A DNA stretch of 5,253 nt from Bifidobacterium breve. Lineage in GTDB: Bacteria; Actinomycetota; Actinomycetes; UBA12327. The position numbers were made by a program, and so were the translations under genes. Position 1 is the stretch's first letter. Each line of letters begins with the position of its first letter. This document shows, piece by piece, positions 1-4,918 of the stretch. The notes under the pieces are model-generated. The model had not been told where the DNA came from. It made no database searches and saw only the letters and a program-made list of their open reading frames with translations. The stretch is taken from assembly GCA_943332445.1 (NCBI GenBank), contig CALQPL010000096.1, positions 1 through 5,253 on the forward strand. The letters are read 5' to 3'.

Positions 1-516
1 ATGGAAGTTCGGCTGCCAGATACCCATCAGGCTCCATGCAATCACCCACGCCAGCACAGGCTTGTTCACCCAAGTGGCATCGATTCCGGAAACAGCTTTG
101 GTGGCAATGAGCCAAGTGGCAAGAAACAACTGGCCGCTACTGCTACCCCACAAGATGCCAAAGACGATGGCCGACCCGTTGTACTTCTTGCGATCAAAAC
201 GAACAGTAAAGCGAACCCAGAGCACGCTGTAGGCCATGAAGATGAAGCCGAAGCACAGCGCGGTGTAGGCAATCCACGAGGAGTTGTCGAGATTGGCTTG
301 AGTCCAGAGCGGAGACGTGAGAATTTTTTCTAGGCCACCGCTGAAGTAGGAGAGCAACCAACAGATCGAGAAATAAATCCCACCGCGAATCCAGGCGGGA
401 GTGGCTGAGAACGCGGTCCACGGCATGTACCGGCCGGCTTTGAAATAGATGCCCAACAGGACAACCAAAATCACTGCACTGGCGATGGCGATCGGTTGAA
501 CAAGAAAATCAAACAT
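1..516 (-). CDS. Multi-pass membrane protein of unknown family (partial, C-terminus beyond left edge)
   Basis: An open frame of 172 codons runs from an ATG at 516-514 to the left edge without a stop, so the C-terminus is missing. Translation starts MFDFLVQPIA and the last visible residues are GIWQPNFH. Five hydrophobic segments are visible, at about residues 5-25, 43-60, 80-101, 115-137 and 152-167, so it is an integral membrane protein. Short loops carry aromatic residues and a basic stretch (RFDRKKYNG, about 107-114). An AGGA sits four bases before the ATG. The context AGGACACCATG is identical to the one at the exporter start (2455), which supports this start. It is divergent from the dioxygenase gene. 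I do not recognise the family and assign no function. The sustained hydrophobic pattern makes it far more credible than the plus-strand reading frame across the same DNA. Confidence 0.8.
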   Translation of the reverse strand, partial: MFDFLVQPIAIASAVILVVLLGIYFKAGRYMPWTAFSATPAWIRGGIYFSICWLLSYFSGGLEKILTSPLWTQANLDNSSWIAYTALCFGFIFMAYSVLWVRFTVRFDRKKYNGSAIVFGILWGSSSGQLFLATWLIATKAVSGIDATWVNKPVLAWVIAWSLMGIWQPNFH

Positions 517-536
517 GGTGTCCTATTCCGTAGCCG

Positions 537-550
537 TGAACGTTGGTTCA
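537..550. promoter_or_regulatory. Inverted repeat TGAAC-N4-GTTCA, resembling a Gram-positive SOS box core
   Basis: TGAAC at 537-541 and GTTCA at 546-550 are perfect inverted arms around GTTG. The core GAAC-N4-GTTC matches the conserved part of LexA sites in Bacillus and actinobacteria. The outer bases (T/A, not the usual C/G) and the spacer do not match the full consensus. It lies about 20 bases upstream of the membrane-protein start on the minus strand, a position where a repressor could act. A core this short can occur by chance, so LexA binding is only a possibility. Confidence 0.25.
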
Positions 551-666
551 TCGTGCCAAAGGCGGAGGGTTTCGGCGCGCTGAATGGCCGTCTAGGCGTG
601 CGCGTGTGTCTGAACTGTGAAAGGTGGTGGACAACCGTAGGCACGCGGTCATACCGTCATTGGACA

Positions 667-681
667 CGACCACAGTGGTCG
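667..681. promoter_or_regulatory. Perfect 15-bp palindrome, candidate operator of the dioxygenase gene
   Basis: CGACCAC (667-673) and GTGGTCG (675-681) are exact reverse complements around a single A. The site ends 27 bases before the dioxygenase ATG. A -35-like TTGGAC (660-665) precedes it and a weak -10-like GATTGT (682-687) follows at 16-bp spacing, so the palindrome would sit between promoter elements, as repressor sites often do. The promoter reading is weak and the regulator is unknown. No regulator gene is visible in the window. Confidence 0.45.
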
Positions 682-708
682 GATTGTGCGTAATTTAGGG
701 AGTCACCC

Positions 709-1596
709 ATGTCTTCGGCCCTGACAGATATCACACCGATCGCAGGCAAAACATACGAAGGATTTACTGCTCGGCCGATGACCGGCTCGTTCGGCGCCCT
801 CATTAGCGGGGTGCACGTTGCTGACGCCATTGACAACGATGAACTCTTTTCCCAATTGCGTGCTGCCTGGATTGATTACCAAGCATTGTTCTTTCGTGAC
901 CAGGAATTGACGCCAGCGCAGCACCTAGCGCTGGGGAAGCGTTTCGGCGAAGTGCAAACGGAGGGGTATGCGCCAAGCCTTGATGAGCACCCTGGCGTGT
1001 GGGTGCAGGAATACCCCGACATGTATCAAGGGCCAGTAAGCGACATCAACTGGCATGCCGACAGTTCGTTTCGGGAAAACCCCACCCGCGGTTCGCTTCT
1101 CTATGCACTCGATGTTCCCGTTGCTGCTGGTGACACGGTCTGGGCAGACGCGTACGCCGCCTACGAAGCACTGAGTGATTCGTGGAAGTCGTTTATTGAT
1201 CCACTGACCGCAATTCACGATGTAGCCACTAAGGGGCTACACAACATGCTCGACACCATGGGCGGTGGCGTGATTGCGATGCGCGCAGCATTGCCGCCAA
1301 CGGAGCAGCCGGTTGTGGCCACTCATCCTGAATCAGGGCGCAAGATGTTGTTCGTCTCTGAGCTCATGACGCGTGAGATTGTGGGAATGACTGATCGCGA
1401 AAGCCGAGCTGTCCTCGACTTCTTATTCGCCCACCAGACCCGCCCTGAGTTCCAATGCCGCTGGCACTGGGAGCCCAATTCGCTGGTCCTATGGGACAAC
1501 TACGCAACGATCCACCGCGGAATCTTTGACTTTGGCATGACCCACCGCCTCATGCACCGAGTGTCTTTCCATGATGGCTGGCGACCATCCGCCTAA
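709..1596 (+). CDS. TauD/TfdA-family Fe(II)/2-oxoglutarate-dependent dioxygenase
   Basis: This 295-residue protein has the usual length of the family, which couples oxidative decarboxylation of 2-oxoglutarate to hydroxylation of a small organic substrate in the cytoplasm. The facial triad is complete: H116 and D118 in NWHADSSF, and H269 in LWDNYATIHRG. R280, eleven residues after H269, matches the 2-oxoglutarate-binding arginine of TauD (R266), and R284 in LMHRVSF matches TauD R270. Other family blocks are QALFFRDQELTP (58-69), GDTVWAD (141-147) and HPESGRKMLFV (206-216). Against TauD recalled from memory, the RFGELHIH stretch reads RFGEVQTE (78-85), so the taurine-contacting H70 is a glutamate here, and TauD N95 aligns with D112. 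Taurine is therefore doubtful. Alternatives include other sulfonates, sulfate esters, aryloxy acids or small carboxylic acids. AGGGAG lies six bases before the ATG. The gene stands alone in its orientation, between a divergent membrane protein and a convergent lipoprotein. Confidence 0.93.
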   Translation: MSSALTDITPIAGKTYEGFTARPMTGSFGALISGVHVADAIDNDELFSQLRAAWIDYQALFFRDQELTPAQHLALGKRFGEVQTEGYAPSLDEHPGVWVQEYPDMYQGPVSDINWHADSSFRENPTRGSLLYALDVPVAAGDTVWADAYAAYEALSDSWKSFIDPLTAIHDVATKGLHNMLDTMGGGVIAMRAALPPTEQPVVATHPESGRKMLFVSELMTREIVGMTDRESRAVLDFLFAHQTRPEFQCRWHWEPNSLVLWDNYATIHRGIFDFGMTHRLMHRVSFHDGWRPSA

Positions 1597-1607
1597 TTCC
1601 GGACAAA

Positions 1608-1645
1608 AGTTAAGGGGCCACGAACTTTCTCGTGGCCCCTTAACT
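1608..1645. terminator. Bidirectional intrinsic terminator between convergent genes
   Basis: A perfect 16-bp stem, AGTTAAGGGGCCACGA (1608-1623) with its exact complement (1630-1645), closes a six-base loop, ACTTTC. It occupies most of the 58-bp gap between the dioxygenase stop and the lipoprotein stop. Read on the minus strand, the stem ends in a short T run (TTTT, 1608-1605), as expected downstream of the lipoprotein gene. On the plus strand there is no T tract, so termination of the dioxygenase transcript would rest on the GC-rich stem alone. Confidence 0.88.
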
Positions 1646-1654
1646 GTGGAATGA

Positions 1655-2263
1655 CTATGCAGCAGGAAGCAGGACGGTGTCGATCACGTAAACGCGAGCG
1701 TTAGCCGTCTTGACGTTGCCACAGACAATGTTGGAGACATTGCCAGGAGTAGTCGTGGTGACCGTGAAGGTCTGTCCCGAACCGGCGATAGTGATCGGTG
1801 CTCCATTAAGCGTGGGGAACTGTCCAACCAACTTGTCCGGCGTGATGTCAGATGCAACGACGTGGTACTTCAAGATGTTGGCAAGCTTGCCCGTGGGATC
1901 GGCTTGAAGTGCTGCCACCGTTGCTGCATCGATCTTGGCAAACGCATCGTTAGTCGGTGCGAAGATGGTGATGTTCGGGGTGGTGTTCAGGGTTTGACCC
2001 AATCCAGCTGCTCCAACAAAACTGACCAAGGTCGAGAGAGCAGGAATCTTGCCGGCGGCATCGGCCGCAGCAACAGTGGGTGCAGCGGCTGCAACATCAG
2101 CAGGAATTGCTGAGCAGGCGGCACCAAACGGTCCCGAGGCCACGGCCGCGGTGGTCGGTGCTGCGGACGGGGCGGGTGCTGGATCGCTCTGGCTGCATGC
2201 GGTGAGAGCAAGGGCGACCGAAACGATGCTGGCGGCAACCAGCAGGGTTCGAGTGGACTTCAT
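1655..2263 (-). CDS. FAS1 (fasciclin)-domain lipoprotein, MPT83-like
   Basis: This is a 202-residue exported protein. The N-terminus has a basic start (MKSTR), a hydrophobic stretch (7-20) and a lipobox LTAC (20-23), so C23 should be lipidated and the protein anchored on the outer face of the membrane. An Ala/Pro/Ser/Thr-rich linker follows (about 27-45). The single FAS1 domain spans about 50-202, with the first conserved block TIFAPTNDAF (99-108), the YHVV block (133-136) and the final VYVIDTVLLP (191-200). C50 and C181 (IVCGNVKTANA) match the cysteine pair of mycobacterial MPT70/MPT83, so a disulfide is likely. FAS1 domains mediate adhesion or protein contacts; the partner here is unknown. 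AGGAG (2274-2270) lies six bases before the ATG. In mycobacteria such genes are controlled by the SigK/RskA pair, but no sigma or anti-sigma gene is visible here. Confidence 0.95.
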   Translation of the reverse strand: MKSTRTLLVAASIVSVALALTACSQSDPAPAPSAAPTTAAVASGPFGAACSAIPADVAAAAPTVAAADAAGKIPALSTLVSFVGAAGLGQTLNTTPNITIFAPTNDAFAKIDAATVAALQADPTGKLANILKYHVVASDITPDKLVGQFPTLNGAPITIAGSGQTFTVTTTTPGNVSNIVCGNVKTANARVYVIDTVLLPAA

Positions 2264-2293
2264 GTAAGGCTCCTAGAGATAAGTGGACCGTAG

Positions 2294-2307
2294 ATGAAGC
2301 GTTTCAT
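2294..2307. promoter_or_regulatory. Near-palindrome upstream of the FAS1 lipoprotein gene
   Basis: ATGAAGCGTTTCAT has perfect five-base arms (ATGAA and TTCAT), with only one mismatched pair near the centre. It lies 31-44 bases upstream of the lipoprotein ATG, in the divergent region shared with the exporter. A weak -35-like TTGAAC (minus strand, 2318-2313) lies just upstream, with no good -10 hexamer at standard spacing. It could be an operator; no regulator can be named. Confidence 0.3.
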
Positions 2308-2330
2308 AGGTTGTTCAAGTCCGCATCTTG

Positions 2331-2349
2331 ACGCCTAAATCACGCCTAA
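2331..2349 (+). repeat. Tandem direct repeat ACGCCTAA with 11-bp period
   Basis: ACGCCTAA occurs at 2331-2338 and again at 2342-2349, exactly 11 bp apart. An inverted copy of the core (TTAGGCG) follows at 2395-2401. All three lie in the roughly 190-bp region between the divergent lipoprotein and exporter genes. Direct repeats at one helical turn are typical binding sites for OmpR/PhoB-type response regulators, which is an analogy only. No such regulator is encoded in the window. Confidence 0.4.
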
Positions 2350-2393
2350 TGTGGGCAGATTGGGTGGAAAAAGGGGGAAGTGGACCTCGCGCG

Positions 2394-2401
2394 TTTAGGC
2401 G
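2394..2401 (-). repeat. Inverted third copy of the CGCCTAA motif
   Basis: TTTAGGCG on the plus strand reads CGCCTAAA on the minus strand and matches eight bases of the first direct copy (2332-2339). It lies 54-61 bases before the exporter ATG. It would fall inside the coding region if the exporter started at the in-frame GTG at 2380, so its presence slightly favours the later start. Confidence 0.3.
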
Positions 2402-2444
2402 GTGGCATCCGTCGGAGTGGGTCAGACTTAGCGCACCTGCCAGC

Positions 2445-2450
2445 AAAGGA
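2445..2450 (+). promoter_or_regulatory. Ribosome binding site that decides the exporter start
   Basis: AAAGGA sits four bases before the ATG at 2455. The 11 bases AGGACACCATG are identical to those at the membrane-protein start on the other strand at 516. The earlier in-frame GTG at 2380 has its purine run directly abutting it, which is poor spacing. Confidence 0.7.
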
Positions 2451-2454
2451 CACC

Positions 2455-3960
2455 ATGACTGCAAGCCCACCCGTTGAGGGTAGTTCCGCGACTCCTGCCG
2501 AACCAACATCTACCGGATCAAGTGGTGAAGTGCCTTTGCCTGGACGGTGGATCGCACTGGCTGTTTTGGCTCTCGCACAGTTCGTACTCGTCTTGGACTC
2601 AACGGTCGTCAATGTTGCCTTGCCTTCGATTCAGCGCCAATTTGATTTGCCCGAAGCTCGACTCGCATGGATCGTCAACGGGTACGGCCTAGCGTTCGGT
2701 GGCCTGTTATTGCTCGGTGGAAGTTTGGGTGACCTTTACGGCCGACGCAAACTCTTCATGCTCGGCATTGGTGTGTTTAGCGGCGCGTCACTGATTGCTG
2801 GCCTGGCGTGGAATGCCGACATCATCATCGCCATGCGCTTCTTGCAAGGTGCGGGTGCTGCGATGGCTGCGCCAGCAGCGCTGTCATCGATTACGCGCAT
2901 CTTTACGATCCCTAAGGAGCGAACCAAAGCACTGGGCACGTGGGGTGGCATCAGTGCGCTGGGTGGAACGATCGGCGCAGTGTTGTCCGGCTTCATCACC
3001 GAGTATCAATCGTGGCGGTGGGTCTTCTTTGTCACCGTTCCCGTCACGTTGATTGCCCTCGCGTTGGCCCCGAAGTTTGTTCCCGAAAGCCGGGCCCCCA
3101 GCCGCCCGAAACTCGACGTTCTGGGCGCGATTTTGATCACTTCGGCCATTGGCACGGCAGTTTTTGCCCTGCTAGATAAGGGCGCAAAGGCCTGGACCGA
3201 TCCGCTGTTGTTGGCTCAGCTAGCGGGGGCTGCTGTGCTCGTCGTGATCTTTATCGCGTGGGAAAAGCGACAGACCATGCCGATGGTTCCTTTGGATATT
3301 TTCAAGAACCGCAATCGTGTCGTCGGGGTGACTGCTTCTGTGCTGTTCGGATCAGTGTTGTCAACGTACTTCTTTACTACCACCTTGTATATGCAAACGG
3401 TGCTCGGTTTCAAACCGCTGAAAACCGGTGCCGCCTACCTGCCGCTGGGCCTGATCATCTTGGTTGCCTTTCCGATTATTTCCGCAGTCGTTGGCCGCAT
3501 CGGAGTGAGAGTGGTCATGACGACGGGATTACTTTCGGGCATGAGCGGTCTGTTGGTCCTAGCGACGTTACAAGTTGATGGCACCTACCGGGGCGATGTG
3601 TTGCCGGGAATGATTTTGGTGGCGATTGCTGCTGCTTGCGGTTTCGTGACCTTCACGATTGCTGGTGTGGATGGCACAACAGAGGAGAACGCGGGAATCG
3701 CATCGGGAATCTTGAGTGCAGGTGGCCAAATCGGCAGCGCCCTGGGACTGGCGACTTTGGTTTCCATTGCCGTCTCAGTCCAGGTCAGCGAAGCTGCCTC
3801 GCAGATCCCGCGTTCGCAGGCCCTTGTTGACGGTTTTGCCGCTGCCTATCAGGTGGGTGCTGGAATTTTGTTCGTCGGAGCTGTTATCGCGGCGGTATTC
3901 CTGCGGTCTACTGCCAGTAATACCGCGGCAACCGCGGCCAAGATGAGCGCATCCAATTAG
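2455..3960 (+). CDS. MFS transporter, DHA2 (14-helix) drug:H+ antiporter family
   Basis: This 501-residue inner-membrane exporter has a Ser/Thr/Pro-rich cytoplasmic tail of about 30 residues and then about 14 hydrophobic segments, the DHA2 (EmrB/QacA) number. Segments lie at roughly 32-52, 72-94, 100-118, 123-145, 163-181, 188-206, 221-241, 251-269, 289-313, 326-346, 352-372, 382-404, 414-440 and 465-484. Family motifs are LDSTVVNVALPSI (47-59, motif D1), GGSLGDLYGRRKL (88-100, motif A) and RFLQGAGAA (128-136, motif B). Motif C, after W163, is degenerate: the usual GPxxGG reads GAVLSG (174-179). SWRWVFFVTVP (186-196) is also typical. The family expels lipophilic or cationic compounds in exchange for protons; the substrate here cannot be told. 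An in-frame GTG at 2380 would add 25 residues, but the ATG has the better ribosome site. The next gene begins 12 bases after the stop, so they are probably cotranscribed. Confidence 0.95.
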   Translation: MTASPPVEGSSATPAEPTSTGSSGEVPLPGRWIALAVLALAQFVLVLDSTVVNVALPSIQRQFDLPEARLAWIVNGYGLAFGGLLLLGGSLGDLYGRRKLFMLGIGVFSGASLIAGLAWNADIIIAMRFLQGAGAAMAAPAALSSITRIFTIPKERTKALGTWGGISALGGTIGAVLSGFITEYQSWRWVFFVTVPVTLIALALAPKFVPESRAPSRPKLDVLGAILITSAIGTAVFALLDKGAKAWTDPLLLAQLAGAAVLVVIFIAWEKRQTMPMVPLDIFKNRNRVVGVTASVLFGSVLSTYFFTTTLYMQTVLGFKPLKTGAAYLPLGLIILVAFPIISAVVGRIGVRVVMTTGLLSGMSGLLVLATLQVDGTYRGDVLPGMILVAIAAACGFVTFTIAGVDGTTEENAGIASGILSAGGQIGSALGLATLVSIAVSVQVSEAASQIPRSQALVDGFAAAYQVGAGILFVGAVIAAVFLRSTASNTAATAAKMSASN

Positions 3961-3972
3961 GCAGATATCACC

Positions 3973-4809
3973 ATGGAAATTCGTGCACTGTCCCTTGATG
4001 AAGTACGGACCGTCATTGATTGGGCGGCCGACGAGGGCTGGAACCCCGGAGTTCACGATGCCCAATTGTTCTTCCGCGCCGATCCGCAAGGGTTTCTGGG
4101 TGCCTTCATTGACCACCAACTCGTGGGTTCGATTTCCGCCGTTTGTTATGGCGATGACTTTGCCTTTCTAGGGCTGTATCTGGTCAAGCCGGAACTGCGT
4201 GGCCAAGGGATCGGATCGCAGTTGTGGGCTCATGCGATGCAGCGCGTGGAGGGTCGCACGGTGGGCCTTGATGGTGTGGTGGATATGCAATCGAGCTACG
4301 CGAGGTCAGGGTTTGCCTTGGCTTATCGCAATATCCGCTTCGGTGGACAGGTCCGTGACGTGCAGCCGCTCTCGGATGCGATGGTGGTTATTGGACGCGA
4401 TGATCTGCACCGCATCCAATCCTTGGATCGCGCAACGTTTGGCGCTGATCGTTCGGCGTTCTTGGCAGACTGGCTGAGTCAACCTGAAGGTCACTCGTGG
4501 GCTTATGTTGAGGACGGTCAGATCCGCGGATTTGGCACGGTTCGGGCCTGTCGAGAAGGGTTCAAAGTCGGACCTCTGGTGGCAGATTCAGCTCTCGTGG
4601 CCGCGGAAGTCTTTAATGCTCTGGCGAAGTCGGTGGGCGATGGGGGTCCGATCTACCTCGACGTTCCCGAACCCAATGTGGCTGCCTTGGATCTCGCCCG
4701 CGCTGTGGGATTGAGCCCAGTATTTGAGACGGCACGGATGTATGCGAAGGGAAACCCAGATCTGGATATCCCCTTGATATTCGGCGTGACGTCGTTTGAA
4801 CTCGGTTAG
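3973..4809 (+). CDS. Two-domain GNAT-family N-acetyltransferase
   Basis: This 278-residue cytoplasmic enzyme should transfer an acyl group from acetyl-CoA to an amine. The N-terminal GNAT domain (about 1-125) has the acetyl-CoA loop in VKPELRGQGIGSQL (71-84), with the R-G-Q-G-I-G signature at 76-81 after strand FLGLYLV. The C-terminal part (about 130-278) looks like the GNAT-related second domain (Acetyltransf_18 type), with GFKVGPLVAD (196-205), YLDVPEPN (228-235) and GLSPVFETARMYAKG (246-260). It has no RGxG-type loop, so only the first domain is likely to bind cofactor. The start lies 12 bases after the exporter stop, with only a weak AGG at the stop codon, so translation may depend on coupling. 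The pairing suggests both proteins handle a related compound, one by acylation and one by export. The acceptor is unknown, and metabolic or protein substrates are equally possible. Confidence 0.92.
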   Translation: MEIRALSLDEVRTVIDWAADEGWNPGVHDAQLFFRADPQGFLGAFIDHQLVGSISAVCYGDDFAFLGLYLVKPELRGQGIGSQLWAHAMQRVEGRTVGLDGVVDMQSSYARSGFALAYRNIRFGGQVRDVQPLSDAMVVIGRDDLHRIQSLDRATFGADRSAFLADWLSQPEGHSWAYVEDGQIRGFGTVRACREGFKVGPLVADSALVAAEVFNALAKSVGDGGPIYLDVPEPNVAALDLARAVGLSPVFETARMYAKGNPDLDIPLIFGVTSFELG

Positions 4810-4868
4810 ACCGCGAGAGGTGACCACCGCACAGGTGCCGATGCGCCAATGTCTGATCTCTTTGATAT

Positions 4869-4882
4869 TTTGTCTAAACAAA
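4869..4882. promoter_or_regulatory. AT-rich inverted repeat TTTGT-N4-ACAAA upstream of the HD-domain gene
   Basis: TTTGT (4869-4873) and ACAAA (4878-4882) are exact inverted arms around CTAA. The site lies in the AT-richer half of the 109-bp gap before the HD-domain gene. A TTGACG at 4886-4891 starts just after it but has no good -10 hexamer 16-18 bases downstream. It may be an operator or simply promoter-region AT-richness. I found no terminator hairpin after the acetyltransferase gene, so read-through into the HD gene is possible. Confidence 0.25.
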
Positions 4883-4908
4883 TTATTGACGGATGTATTG
4901 ATGCTATC

Positions 4909-4914
4909 GGGGGA
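4909..4914 (+). promoter_or_regulatory. Ribosome binding site favouring a GTG start for the HD-domain gene
   Basis: GGGGGA lies four bases before the GTG at 4919, the same short spacing as at the starts at 516 and 2455. The in-frame ATG at 4931 is 16 bases away from this purine run and has only an AGAG almost touching it. A TAA at 4916-4918 closes the frame immediately upstream, so 4919 is the earliest possible start. Confidence 0.5.
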
Positions 4915-4918
4915 TTAA

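Noticed and set aside
1..333. 110-residue plus-strand reading frame from the first base
   Set aside because: It is antisense to the membrane-protein frame. Its translation is polar, lacks any motif and has no visible ribosome site, whereas the minus strand gives clean hydrophobic segments and a ribosome site.
194..421. Minus-strand 75-residue frame inside the membrane-protein region
   Set aside because: It is an out-of-frame shadow of the open membrane-protein frame, which has no stop across the whole stretch.
496..693. 65-residue plus-strand frame in the first divergent intergenic region
   Set aside because: It overlaps the start of the membrane-protein gene, has no good ribosome site and shows no recognisable domain.
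1987..2238. Proline- and arginine-rich 83-residue frame inside the lipoprotein gene
   Set aside because: It is a frame-shifted reading of the alanine-rich signal and linker region, where low complexity keeps other frames open.
2328..2352. TTGACG followed by TAATGT as a promoter for the exporter; a similar TTGACG followed by TATCGG at 4886-4910
   Set aside because: The spacer is 13 bp in both places, too short for a housekeeping promoter, and -10 hexamers at 16-18 bp are absent. The shared spacing is probably coincidence.
2380..2454. 25-residue N-terminal extension of the exporter from a GTG
   Set aside because: The GTG lies directly against its purine run, the added residues are not typical of the family, and the region carries an inverted regulatory repeat. 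The ATG at 2455 has a well-placed AAAGGA.
4820..4837. Short GGTG/CACC repeats after the acetyltransferase gene as a possible terminator
   Set aside because: The best stem is four base pairs with no T tract, too weak for an intrinsic terminator.
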